Positions 16,865 through 25,944 of a stretch of DNA of 64,000 nucleotides are shown piece after piece (positions within the stretch are counted from its first letter, which is position 1; the number at the start of each line of letters is the position of its first letter). The notes beneath the pieces are model-generated. The model ran no database searches. It was given only the letters and a program-made list of their open reading frames with translations, and was not told the origin of the DNA. Source of the DNA: Planctomycetaceae bacterium. Lineage in GTDB: Bacteria > Planctomycetota > Planctomycetia > Planctomycetales > Planctomycetaceae. The DNA is taken from the NCBI GenBank assembly GCA_014762625.1, contig JABURQ010000048.1, forward strand, positions 49,044 to 113,043, written 5' to 3'. Made by a program: the position numbers and the translations under genes.

Positions 16865-17478
16865 ATCCCGATCAAAACGAATTTGAAGACGCCTTGCGTC
16901 AACTGCAACCCAGCGTCTCGGAACTCGATCCCGCCCGACTGATGTTCCAGGCAGGACGCAACGCCGCGTTGCAGGAAAGTCACGCTCGACTGCGGCGTTG
17001 GCAAATCTCCACGCTTGTGACGAGTGCCTGTGCCTTACTGGCGGTAACGATACTTTGGCCCGGTTTCAACACCGGCTCTGTCAACGATCGTTCTGTCGCC
17101 ACGCAGCAGGACGAAAGCGAAACGCCCCTCTTACCGGAACAGCACTCCCCTGAGACGCCTGATCCCCAAGAACAGGATATTTCAGCCAACTCAACAACCG
17201 AAGCGGTCGTGCAGACGGAAACGCCGACCGAAATTCAATCTCCGTCGCCTCTGAATTCTGAGACACCGGCGATTGCCTGGTGGAACGAACTGTCTCCGAC
17301 TTCGGAGAATTCTACCTCTTCGTATCTCACACTACGCAACCGAGTTTTGCGAGACGGACTGGATGCGTTCCCCGAACCGGATTTTTCTCCGGAAACAACC
17401 TACACCGGCTCTCCGGTTCAGCGGGAACCGCTCAGCGTGCGTGACGGGCGCGATCCGGAACTCTGGAACCAGATTTAA
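16843..17478 (+). CDS. Single-pass membrane protein, probable anti-sigma partner
   Basis: A 211-residue protein with a cytoplasmic N-terminus of about 60 residues, one membrane helix (TLVTSACALLAVTILWPG, about residues 65-82) and a Ser/Thr/Glu/Pro-rich outer region. The N-terminus lacks the His-x3-Cys-x2-Cys zinc motif of ZAS anti-sigma factors. The assignment therefore rests on the 22-nt overlap with the sigma gene, the topology and the short N-terminal helical region (FEDALRQLQPSVSELDPARL). The next gene starts 35 nt on. It might alternatively be an unrelated envelope protein. Confidence 0.7.
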   Translation: MSEYEPLNPDQNEFEDALRQLQPSVSELDPARLMFQAGRNAALQESHARLRRWQISTLVTSACALLAVTILWPGFNTGSVNDRSVATQQDESETPLLPEQHSPETPDPQEQDISANSTTEAVVQTETPTEIQSPSPLNSETPAIAWWNELSPTSENSTSSYLTLRNRVLRDGLDAFPEPDFSPETTYTGSPVQREPLSVRDGRDPELWNQI

Positions 17479-17513
17479 ACGAAGCTCTCTTTCCTACAAC
17501 GAAGGCTCGAATT

Positions 17514-19094
17514 ATGCCTCATCATTTCACGACTTGCAGAATCGCCCTCGGATGCTTCGCCCTGTTCCTGCCAAGCATCGCGTCGGCTCAAAATGGCAAT
17601 GACATCATCCGCGCGATTCCGACTCCCGGCGTGACACCGCCTCAACCGGAAATTCCCGAACCGGGCTCACCGGAAGACATCAGGCAGACCCGACGGGACA
17701 AGGATCTCCCCGAATTGTACGTGGTCGAGCAGGCCTCGGCTCCCGAGCCGATCCCAGCACTTAAATACCGGCTTTATCCTTCGCGGGGTGAACTGAAGCC
17801 AGGGAACTCAGTCCCCCTCTATTACCGGGCTCTGGTTTCGCTCAAGGACCGTTCGTCTGCTGAACATCGTCGAGAATTCTACGATTTGATGGAACTTCTC
17901 GACGACAGACCGTTCAGCGAGTACGACGATCCCGAAGTTCGGGAACAGGCCGACGTGTTAAGAGGATTTGAATCCGCCCTGCAGGAACTGGAGCGGGCGG
18001 TCTACCGGGAGCAGACGGACTGGGACTGGCAGATGACGCAGTTGGAAGGTACGGATCCCATTACGTTTCGGCTTCCTGAAGTTCAGGAAGCGCGAGAATT
18101 TTCCCGCATTCTGTCTGTGAAGTCCCGTCTGGCGGCGGCTGAGGGAAATATCGACGAAGCCCTGCGGTTGAATCGGATTAATTTCAAACTGGCTGAAATG
18201 ATCGCCGAACCGCCGACGCTGATTAACGATCTGGTCGGTGTGGCGATGTCCGCAATCTCTCTCGCAGCTCTAAGAGACACGATCGTTCAGACCGATTGCC
18301 CCAACCTCTATTGGGCGCTGGCGGCGCTTCCCGATCCGTTGATTTCGATGAATCCGGGGTTGGAATACGAGTCCGCCATGCCGGAAATGATGTTTCCCTT
18401 TCTCAAAAATCCCGCTCAGTCCGAGCACTCCGCCGCTGAATGGGCGCGCCTGATGCGGCAAATGGTCCATAATCTAGATGATGTCTCCGGCCAATTCAGA
18501 GGTTCTGCGACAGGACAAGATCTTCTCGGTGCCGGAATGCTGGTGAGAAGCTATCCGGTCGCGAAACGTGAGTTGGCTGCTCAGGGTTGGGACCGCGATG
18601 AGCTTGACCAGATGCCGGTCGGTCAGGTGGTCGCCATCTACCAGAAGCACGTGACGCGCAGCATTTATGACGAATTCATGAAATGGAGCTACACCTCCTA
18701 TCAGGAAAGACAACAGAGTTCGCGTTTTCAGACCGATCAGAAACGTTTTCAACAAGAACAAAACCGCATGCGGGAACCATTTCCCATCGCGACACTCCTG
18801 CTCCCCGCCGTAAAACAGGCCAAGGAAGCCGAAGTGCGGATGACCGCCAAAATCAAAGGTCTGATGGTGCTCGAAGCGATCCGCATGCACATGGCCGAAA
18901 ATGACGGTCAACTGCCGAAAACACTGGACGAGATCACCGTCGTGCCTGCGCCGAAAGAATCTCCGCTGACGGGCCAACCGTTCGAGTATCAAAAAACAGA
19001 ATTCGGATACGCACTGATTGTCCCCACAATGCCCGAAACATTCGGTCGAAAATACTGGTGGGAATTTCAACTTAAGAACGCTGGCCAAAACTGA
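17514..19094 (+). CDS. Exported planctomycete protein of unknown function (526 aa)
   Basis: The signal peptide is MPHHFTTCRIALGCFALFLP, then SIASA before the mature QNGND. A proline-rich linker follows, then a helical region of about 450 residues. Segments such as VKSRLAAAEGNIDEALRLNR and LINDLVGVAMSAISLAALRD resemble helical-hairpin repeats. Near the C-terminus, KIKGLMVLEAIRMHMAENDG and LPKTLDEITVVP resemble a motif seen in many planctomycete exported proteins. I cannot name the family. GAAGG eight nucleotides upstream supports the start. It lies 35 nt after the anti-sigma-like gene and 45 nt before a DUF1559 protein, so a sigma-led operon is plausible. Confidence 0.75.
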   Translation: MPHHFTTCRIALGCFALFLPSIASAQNGNDIIRAIPTPGVTPPQPEIPEPGSPEDIRQTRRDKDLPELYVVEQASAPEPIPALKYRLYPSRGELKPGNSVPLYYRALVSLKDRSSAEHRREFYDLMELLDDRPFSEYDDPEVREQADVLRGFESALQELERAVYREQTDWDWQMTQLEGTDPITFRLPEVQEAREFSRILSVKSRLAAAEGNIDEALRLNRINFKLAEMIAEPPTLINDLVGVAMSAISLAALRDTIVQTDCPNLYWALAALPDPLISMNPGLEYESAMPEMMFPFLKNPAQSEHSAAEWARLMRQMVHNLDDVSGQFRGSATGQDLLGAGMLVRSYPVAKRELAAQGWDRDELDQMPVGQVVAIYQKHVTRSIYDEFMKWSYTSYQERQQSSRFQTDQKRFQQEQNRMREPFPIATLLLPAVKQAKEAEVRMTAKIKGLMVLEAIRMHMAENDGQLPKTLDEITVVPAPKESPLTGQPFEYQKTEFGYALIVPTMPETFGRKYWWEFQLKNAGQN

Positions 19095-19139
19095 TTTTCA
19101 ATTTTACCTTCTCAAGACATCTTCTCGGGAGACACCAAA

Positions 19140-20726
19140 ATGTCCCGCATCTTCCATGTTTTTCTGGTTACGACGCTTCTCTCAATCGGGTTCTCGCTTG
19201 AGGCCACCGCCCAGGAGCATGTTCCTGCTGAGAAGCTCGAATCGTGTCTCACCGACTCCACCCTTGGCTTTGCTCGGGTCCGGCTCGATCGACTCGATTT
19301 CACCTCACTCGAACAACTGGCGAAGAAATCGTTCGAAGATCTGCCGAGGATGAATAAACGAATCGAAGCGTCACTGGCTCCCGTGAGACAAGTTCGACAA
19401 CAGTTTGTCCACGCCGGCGTGACGGAGTTCTCCGTCGTGTTTGATCTGGAGTACATTCGATTTGGTCCTTATCTGCTCATCAGGCATCGTGAGGATGCGG
19501 ATCCTGAGCAAATTGGGAAACTGATTCAGGAGTTGGCACAGCAGTCTGGCATCTGGAACGGGAAGATTGTGACACCGTTCGCGGATTATTTGTTCGCAGG
19601 TGATCCACTGATTCTCGAACACCTCAAAGCGGGACACACCGCCCCTCGTCCTCACTTGGCGGCGGCTCTGGAATCCGTCGATGCCGCTGCGGTTCAAGTC
19701 GTCTATTGTCCGACCGACGATCAACTTCGCGCCATTCGCGAAACGGTTCCCCCATTGCCTCCTCTGGGAGATCGAATTGACGGCGTCAAACTCGCGGACG
19801 GGATCCAGTTCGCGACGATCGGACTTCAATTGCAACCGGCTCCCGGCGTGAGCCTGCGAATCCTTTCCCAGAACGAGGAAACCGCGGAGTTGGTGAAGCA
19901 GGTACAGCACGATTCCCTGAATCAGGTCGCCGAACTGACTCAGAAGATGATGCAGGTTCCCGGCTTTGACAAGATCGTGAGATCACTAAAACTCGAACGG
20001 ACCGGAACCGAACTCGCGTTGAATTTTCAACTTGAAGAACCACAGAATCTCGAACCGCTGGTCCAACTGGTCAAGCCAATCCTCGACCAACAACTTGCCA
20101 GCGTTCGATATAACGAACTGAAAATTTCTCTGAAACAACTCGGCATCGCCATGCACAATTGGCACAGCAAATATAATGTCTTTCCCGCTCATGCCAATTA
20201 TAGTCAAGACGAAAAACCGCTATTGAGTTGGCGGGTCCATCTCCTGCCCTATGTCGACAATCGGGAGCTATACGAGCAATTCCATCTCGATGAGCCGTGG
20301 GACAGTCCCCACAACAAACCGCTCATTAAACAGATGCCTGACTTCTTCAAAGTCCCCGGATCGACCGTCGGCCAGGAGGGCAAGACCGGTTACGTGTTTC
20401 CGATTCTTCCCGACGGTTCCGCCATCACCACGGGTACGAAAAATGGAATCCAAATCCAGGAAATCATCGACGGCACCTCCAACACGGCGCTGATCACCAT
20501 CGCCGACGACGAACACTCGGTCATTTGGACGAAACCGGACGATCTGGTCATCGACCCCGAAAACCCCTTGAAAGGCCTGCTTCGCTGGAAGCTATCGGAT
20601 GGTGAATCGGTCATCCCGGCGACGTTTGCGGACGGATCGGTTCGTTCGTTACCCGCCAACATCGACCCTGAACTCTGGCTGAAAATGTTGACCCGCGCCG
20701 GGAAAGAAGTGATCGAGTTTCCGTGA
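19140..20726 (+). CDS. Exported protein with C-terminal DUF1559 domain
   Basis: A 528-residue protein with an ordinary signal peptide (MSRIFHVFLVTTLLSIGFSL, then EATAQ). About 300 residues of unnamed domain follow (LADGIQFATIGLQLQPAPGV is typical of it), then a DUF1559 domain from about residue 323. The DUF1559 signature is LKQLGIAMHNWHSKYNVFPA, SWRVHLLPYVDNRELYEQFH and IDGTSNTAL, with TFADGSVRSLP near the end. As with the lipoprotein at 4359-6368, there is no prepilin N-terminus. GGGAG eight nucleotides upstream fixes the start. It probably shares a transcript with the preceding gene. Role unknown, envelope or exterior. Confidence 0.82.
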   Translation: MSRIFHVFLVTTLLSIGFSLEATAQEHVPAEKLESCLTDSTLGFARVRLDRLDFTSLEQLAKKSFEDLPRMNKRIEASLAPVRQVRQQFVHAGVTEFSVVFDLEYIRFGPYLLIRHREDADPEQIGKLIQELAQQSGIWNGKIVTPFADYLFAGDPLILEHLKAGHTAPRPHLAAALESVDAAAVQVVYCPTDDQLRAIRETVPPLPPLGDRIDGVKLADGIQFATIGLQLQPAPGVSLRILSQNEETAELVKQVQHDSLNQVAELTQKMMQVPGFDKIVRSLKLERTGTELALNFQLEEPQNLEPLVQLVKPILDQQLASVRYNELKISLKQLGIAMHNWHSKYNVFPAHANYSQDEKPLLSWRVHLLPYVDNRELYEQFHLDEPWDSPHNKPLIKQMPDFFKVPGSTVGQEGKTGYVFPILPDGSAITTGTKNGIQIQEIIDGTSNTALITIADDEHSVIWTKPDDLVIDPENPLKGLLRWKLSDGESVIPATFADGSVRSLPANIDPELWLKMLTRAGKEVIEFP

Positions 20727-20917
20727 GCCGAAGCTCTACAGTCAACAGTCCCTTCAGCGAACCTGAACGCCTCTTTGGAACACTGTGGACGGAATCACAA
20801 TAATCTCCGTCTCCACAGGGGCCATCACTTCTTCAAATCCCTCCGTTGACTTTCAAGCTCGGTTTTTCGACGATCGAATGAGGACTCCCTCACACAGTTC
20901 TCAGATCGAAGAAAACC

Positions 20918-22567
20918 ATGCATAGAAACGCTCGCATTTGTCTGACCTTGCTGACACTGGTTTTATGGCTCGGGATCAACCAGTCCCCGGCTTCTGCGGA
21001 AGGACCGAAACGGCCCAACATTCTGTTCGCGTTCGCCGATGACTGGGGCCGATGCGCGAGTATTTACGCCGACGTCGAAGGACCGGGCACTTACAATGAC
21101 GTTGTGAAGACTCCCAACTTCGACAAACTTGCCCGTCGGGGTGTCCTGTTTCAAAACGCGTTCGTGAATGCTCCCTCCTGCACGCCCTGCCGCAGTTCGC
21201 TCCTCTCAGGACAGCATTTCTGGCGGACCGGTCGCGGCGCGATTCTCCAGGGGGCGGTCTGGGACGAATCGATCCCCGTCTATCCGCTGCTACTGAGAGA
21301 CAACGGTTATCACATCGGTAAAACGTATAAGGTCTGGAGCCCCGGCGTCCCGCGCGACGCCCCCTACGGCATCAACGAGCATAGCTACGAACAGGCGGGT
21401 CGGTCCTTCAACGGGTTTTCGCAAACAGCCACCAAGCTGATTGAGAACGGGAAATCGATCGACGCCGCCAAGAAAGAACTCTTCGATCAGGTCCGGGGGA
21501 ACTTCTCGAAGTTTCTCGCCGACCGCGAGGAAGGACAGCCGTTCTGCTACTGGTTCGGACCGACGAACGTGCACCGCAAATGGATTCAAGGCTCCGGCAA
21601 GAAACTGTGGGATATCGATCCCGATGATCTGAAAGGGAAGCTGCCGCCGTTCCTCCCCGATGTTCCCACCGTCCGTCAGGATCTTGCCGACTACTTCGGC
21701 GAGGTGGCCGCCTTCGATGTCGCGTTGGGAATTCTGATCCAGCAACTCAAAGACGCGGGCGAACTCGACAATACGCTGATCGTCGTCAGCGGCGATCACG
21801 GCCCGCCCGGATTCCCGCACGGTAAATGCAATCTGTACGATTTCGGAACTCAGGTGAGCCTGGCGATTGCCGGTCCCGGTGTGACCGGCGGACGCGTCGT
21901 GACAGACTTCACCTGTCTGCCCGATCTGGCCCCTACCTTTCTGGAAACGGGAGGCGTCGAAATCCCCGACGTCATGACGGCGAAGAGCCTCTGGCCGACA
22001 CTCAACTCAGACCAAGAAGGCCTCGTCGATCCGACGCGCACGGAAGTCTTCACCGGACGAGAGCGCCACGTCGCCGTCGCCCGCGCCGAGCAACTCCCCT
22101 ATCCGCAGCGCTGCATCCGGACGCAGGACTATTCGCTGATCCTCAACTTCCGCCCCGATCGCTATCCGCTCGGCGATCCGTATCTCTTGGACAGCGACAA
22201 TCCTCCCACCGATCAGCAACTCACCAACCAGACGATCATCACGCTCCCCGATGAAGACGCGGGGCCGACGAAATCGTGGATCGTCCGGCATCGGAACGAT
22301 CCGAAGTGGAGGTTCTACTACGAACACGCCTACGGCAAACGCCCGATGGTGGAACTGTTCGACCTCCGGAAAGACCCGCATCAGATGCAGAATGTCGCCG
22401 ACGATCCCGCCTATCGCGAGACGGTCGAAGCATTAAAATCGCGCCTGTTGACCGAACTGAAAGAGACGGGCGACCCGCGCATGGTCGATGACGGCAAGTT
22501 CTTCGAGACGCCGCCGATGGCAGGACCGGTGCAGAAAAACAAACCACGGCAGAAATCGAAACGGTAG
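20918..22567 (+). CDS. Exported sulfatase (formylglycine-dependent)
   Basis: A 549-residue sulfatase of the alkaline phosphatase superfamily with a signal peptide (ending about ASAEG). The modification motif is C88-T-P-C-R92, fitting C-x-P-x-R; Cys88 would be converted to formylglycine. The metal-binding start [12 protein letters not shown] and the later [14 protein letters not shown] complete the active site. It should remove sulfate from a carbohydrate outside the cytoplasm; the substrate is not readable. The last 20 codons are echoed at 24457-24507, beyond the next gene, as a remnant. It converges with the FG-GAP gene with 28 nt between. Confidence 0.92.
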   Translation: MHRNARICLTLLTLVLWLGINQSPASAEGPKRPNILFAFADDWGRCASIYADVEGPGTYNDVVKTPNFDKLARRGVLFQNAFVNAPSCTPCRSSLLSGQHFWRTGRGAILQGAVWDESIPVYPLLLRDNGYHIGKTYKVWSPGVPRDAPYGINEHSYEQAGRSFNGFSQTATKLIENGKSIDAAKKELFDQVRGNFSKFLADREEGQPFCYWFGPTNVHRKWIQGSGKKLWDIDPDDLKGKLPPFLPDVPTVRQDLADYFGEVAAFDVALGILIQQLKDAGELDNTLIVVSGDHGPPGFPHGKCNLYDFGTQVSLAIAGPGVTGGRVVTDFTCLPDLAPTFLETGGVEIPDVMTAKSLWPTLNSDQEGLVDPTRTEVFTGRERHVAVARAEQLPYPQRCIRTQDYSLILNFRPDRYPLGDPYLLDSDNPPTDQQLTNQTIITLPDEDAGPTKSWIVRHRNDPKWRFYYEHAYGKRPMVELFDLRKDPHQMQNVADDPAYRETVEALKSRLLTELKETGDPRMVDDGKFFETPPMAGPVQKNKPRQKSKR

Positions 22568-22595
22568 ATCAATGAATCGAAACTGTGAGGGGTAC

Positions 22596-24311
22596 TTACA
22601 GTTCGTTTTGAGAATCGGTTTCAATCACTTTCAGAACCTGATTGGGTTCGACGTCGTTCACCACTTGTCGGAGACCACTGGGCCACTTGATTTCCAAGGA
22701 AATTCGATCGCTGTCTGACAACGGACCGAATCCAAAGTGCAACCGGGGATCATTCTGCGTCTTCTCGTGGATCCCGTGATCGGCCGTACGCAACCAGGTT
22801 TTGTTGTTCACAGTGGCATAGACAACAGCGCCGATTCCTTCGTTGTTTGATCTGGTTCCGACGAGTTCCAACATCAACCAGGCATTCGGACTGTGATCCA
22901 CAGCGAGAAACAGATCGTAAGTACCGCGAGAGAATTTTATGGGGTTTCCCTCGGCCTTTCTGGCACCATTGGCCACAATCAAGTCCAGCAAGCCATCTCC
23001 GTTAAACTCTCCCATCGCCACGCTGAAACCTAAGCCGTTATCTTCACTCGGCGCACAACCGGGACCGATATGAGCGACAAACTGCGGGACAGAAACCTCT
23101 CGTCCTTCGATCGTCATTAGGGAATTGCCGACATTTTCCCATAAGACATTCGGTAGATTCTGATTGATGTACTCGGCTCCAAAATCTGAGTTCACCTCAT
23201 AGACATCGATGTCGCCGTCATTATCAAAATCACCGGCAGTGGCATTCCTTGAGTTAAAACCCAAACGACTGACCCTGGATTCCCTGGAAGCGTTGATGAA
23301 ACCGGCTGAGGTATTGAGCATCAGCAGGTCACGCCCCCCCTTTCCCATTTGGCTTTGCTTCGCCACCAGCCAGACATCCGGTCTCAGATCTCCATTGAAG
23401 TCGGCGACGATCACATCCTCAGCTCGCTTCTTGCGTACGGATTCGGGAAGCGATGCGGAGGCATCCTTAAACTTGTGACGATCCCCGAGCACAAATGCGT
23501 TAGGGGTTCTGGCCCCCTTTAGGAACAGATCCATCCGCCCATCTCCGTCAAAGTCAGCAGGCACGGCGAGTGAAAGCCCTTGCCCCTCAATTCCAAGCAC
23601 CTCGCGATCGCGTACGAATGTGTGATCGCTTTGCTGAATGAACCAGACCGACGGATAGCCGTGATCCGGGCGCGGTTCATTGCCAAGAAAAACGTCCAGA
23701 AGACCGTCCTGATTGACATCGAGGAACGTCGCATTTCGGCCCCGACCGTGTGAGTAATACAATCCGCGAGAGTCGGACTCACTGTTGGCTTTATCTCGAT
23801 ATACGAAACGAAGTTCGTTTGTCCCGGCTCCTTCATTGACCATCAGCCGATTTCCCAGAACGTTCATCGGCTTGTGGACCTTGCCACCTTTTCCGCCACC
23901 ATGCATCACAAGCACTTCGCGATGACCATCACGATCCAGATCGACCCACGTGACACCGTGTTGGTCGTAACGTTCGTGGGTCTCGATTCTTTCAAAGCTC
24001 GCCAGTTCTTCGTTCACACGATTACGCAGAATGATGGATCCGCCACCGTGCTGAGTCATCCAGAGATCCGTATCTCCGTCCCCATCCGCATCAGCCAAAG
24101 CCACACCGAACGAGGCGTTGTAATCTTCGAACTGCAACAGCTCGTTGTGCCTTTCAAAAACCAACAGAGGCGAGTCTTCGATGAGGACTGGATCGTCAGC
24201 TGCTCCGGGATCGGCATCACTGGTCGTGAGATACTCGACGGCAAAGATGAGCCCCGCGCCACCGACAGCCACGAAAGCGAAAAGCCAGGACAGAGACAGT
24301 TTTCCATTCAT
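22596..24311 (-). CDS. FG-GAP/VCBS repeat protein with ASPIC/UnbV domain
   Basis: A 571-residue protein with one N-terminal helix (LSWLFAFVAVGGAGLIFAV) and a seven-blade-type beta-propeller built of FG-GAP repeats. Calcium-binding D-x-D-x-D-G loops recur: DADGDGDTDLW, DLDRDGHREV, DVNQDGLLDVF, DFDGDGRMDLF, DFNGDLRPDVW, DFDNDGDIDVY and EFNGDGLLDL. The C-terminal LEIKWPSGLRQVV matches the ASPIC/UnbV domain. Such proteins are surface or exported and are abundant in planctomycetes; binding partners are unknown. ATG 24311 has AGGAAG upstream; an ATG at 24341 is also possible. It is inverted relative to its neighbours and bracketed by duplicated sulfatase tail sequence. Confidence 0.85.
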   Translation of the reverse strand: MNGKLSLSWLFAFVAVGGAGLIFAVEYLTTSDADPGAADDPVLIEDSPLLVFERHNELLQFEDYNASFGVALADADGDGDTDLWMTQHGGGSIILRNRVNEELASFERIETHERYDQHGVTWVDLDRDGHREVLVMHGGGKGGKVHKPMNVLGNRLMVNEGAGTNELRFVYRDKANSESDSRGLYYSHGRGRNATFLDVNQDGLLDVFLGNEPRPDHGYPSVWFIQQSDHTFVRDREVLGIEGQGLSLAVPADFDGDGRMDLFLKGARTPNAFVLGDRHKFKDASASLPESVRKKRAEDVIVADFNGDLRPDVWLVAKQSQMGKGGRDLLMLNTSAGFINASRESRVSRLGFNSRNATAGDFDNDGDIDVYEVNSDFGAEYINQNLPNVLWENVGNSLMTIEGREVSVPQFVAHIGPGCAPSEDNGLGFSVAMGEFNGDGLLDLIVANGARKAEGNPIKFSRGTYDLFLAVDHSPNAWLMLELVGTRSNNEGIGAVVYATVNNKTWLRTADHGIHEKTQNDPRLHFGFGPLSDSDRISLEIKWPSGLRQVVNDVEPNQVLKVIETDSQNEL

Positions 24312-24456
24312 TGCACGTATCTTCCTTGAACGCTTAAACAACGGCTTGAAATCATTTCAATCGGTGGCGATGAAAAATGTCTGTCGGGCGGGAAAACTTT
24401 AGCTTTCCAACCCGAAAGAATCGTAGCAGATTTCCAAAAGTCCGCTAGAGGGAAGA

Positions 24457-24507
24457 TTCTCGAAACGCCGCCGATGGCAGACCCGATGCAGAAAATAATC
24501 CGCGGAA
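24457..24507 (+). pseudogene. Remnant of a second sulfatase 3-prime end
   Basis: Bases around 24463-24500 read KILETPPMADPMQK in one frame, against [14 protein letters not shown] at the very end of the sulfatase at 20918-22567. The nucleotide match includes ACGCCGCCGATGGCAG exactly. No sulfatase body precedes it; instead the FG-GAP gene lies between the two copies. It is a scrap of a duplicated or replaced sulfatase gene. Confidence 0.7.
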
Positions 24508-24527
24508 GCGTTCTAAGATGTAAGTGT

Positions 24528-25868
24528 TTAGCTCAGTCCTTTGATCTCCCAGCCAGTACGATAGTCATCTTTGACATACTGGTTGGCGACGGTGGAGTTC
24601 GTGAAGCGCAGGTTCTCTGAATCCCACTTCAGTTCCTCGCCGTGACCGACGCGGGAAGCGACCACCCCCAGCAGCACGGTCTCGGTGAGCGGTCCCGCGT
24701 AGCCGAAGTGACTGTTGGGAGTTTTGCCCGTCTTCACACCGTCGATCCAGACGCCGTAATGATCGAGGCCCTCGACTTGGGGTAAGTCGGAGGAAGCGAA
24801 CTTTTCTTCGGGATAGACTTTCGGCGTCTGACCGTGTCCACACACAAGCGAACCTTCTTCGCCGATCAGCAGGACTCCATTAGCGGGCAAAGGGCTGTCA
24901 CCGGGAAGATGAGAACCTTCTGCAGAAGGTTTCTTCCCGCCGTCATACCAGACCATCTCGAACTGATCCCCCGTCGTGTACTTCGTACCGGGAAATCGAT
25001 ACGTCAGGATTTCCCATTCCGGGAACGTTTCCGCATTCGGTTCGGGCCCTTCATAGGACACGCTTTTCGCGGGTCCGAGATCGAGCGACCAGACGACCGG
25101 ATCGATGATATGGCAGCCCATATCGCCGAGCGCCCCGGCACCAAAATCGTACCAGCCGCGCCATTTGAACGGATGATAGACGCCTTTTTTGTAGGGACGT
25201 TCGTCGGCGACTCCCAACCAGAGATCCCAATCGAAGTGATCCGGGACAGGATCGGAGCCCTCGGGACGGTCGATCCCCTGAGGCCAGATCGGGCGATTCG
25301 ACCAGGTGTGGGCGGCTTTAATTTTTCCGAGATGTCCTCCCTGCACGATCTCAACCAGAGTGCGATACCCTTTCCCGCTGTGATGCTGATTTCCCATCTG
25401 CGTCGAGACACCTGCCTCGGCGGCGGCTGTCGTTAATTGTCGCGCTTCGTAGACGGTTCGCGTGAGCGGTTTCTGAGTGTAGACGGCGATTCCCCTCTGC
25501 AACGCCAGCATCGTAATCGGAGCGTGCATATGATCGGGAGTACTGACGGTCAGCGCGTCAATGGACTTTCCTTCCTGATCCAGCATCTTGCGGAAATCGG
25601 TAAAGACCTTCGCGTCGCTCCACTTTTCCGCAGCGGCCCGATAGCCGCCGCGTCGGTTCTCACCCGTTTCGACATCACAAAAAGCAACCACTTGGCCGTG
25701 CTTCGCGGCACCGTTGATATCAACCCAACCTTTACCGCCCACTCCCGCACCGGCGATCCGGACCGTTTCGTTGGGAGAACGAGCAGAGAGAATGGCGGGG
25801 GCGGCGAATGTTCCCGCGAGACCGGCGGTCGATGTTTTGAGAAATGAGCGACGAGTTTGACGAGACAT
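24528..25868 (-). CDS. Tat-exported Gfo/Idh/MocA-family oxidoreductase
   Basis: A 446-residue NAD(P)-dependent sugar oxidoreductase with a Tat signal (MSRQTRRSFLKTSTAGLAGT). The Rossmann start is VRIAGAGVGGKGW; the usual EKP catalytic motif appears as YTQKPLTR, keeping the Lys but with Gln for Glu. GALGDMGCHIIDPVVW provides the conserved His region. Family members exported by planctomycetes are thought to oxidise or reduce carbohydrates, some at C3. GGAG six nucleotides before ATG 25868 sets the start. It is divergent from the sulfatase/DUF1080 fusion with only 76 nt between, suggesting a shared control region and pathway. Confidence 0.88.
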   Translation of the reverse strand: MSRQTRRSFLKTSTAGLAGTFAAPAILSARSPNETVRIAGAGVGGKGWVDINGAAKHGQVVAFCDVETGENRRGGYRAAAEKWSDAKVFTDFRKMLDQEGKSIDALTVSTPDHMHAPITMLALQRGIAVYTQKPLTRTVYEARQLTTAAAEAGVSTQMGNQHHSGKGYRTLVEIVQGGHLGKIKAAHTWSNRPIWPQGIDRPEGSDPVPDHFDWDLWLGVADERPYKKGVYHPFKWRGWYDFGAGALGDMGCHIIDPVVWSLDLGPAKSVSYEGPEPNAETFPEWEILTYRFPGTKYTTGDQFEMVWYDGGKKPSAEGSHLPGDSPLPANGVLLIGEEGSLVCGHGQTPKVYPEEKFASSDLPQVEGLDHYGVWIDGVKTGKTPNSHFGYAGPLTETVLLGVVASRVGHGEELKWDSENLRFTNSTVANQYVKDDYRTGWEIKGLS

Positions 25869-25944
25869 GAGAAACTCCAACAGTTGTTGAAATGAAAGAT
25901 CACGTGGTCCAGAATGAATTCATTAAGACCCAAACTTCATCCGG

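Noticed and set aside
22596..24311. FG-GAP gene as a mobile element cargo
   Set aside because: Although bracketed by similar sequence, no transposase, inverted repeats or integrase is present, so only a local rearrangement is proposed.
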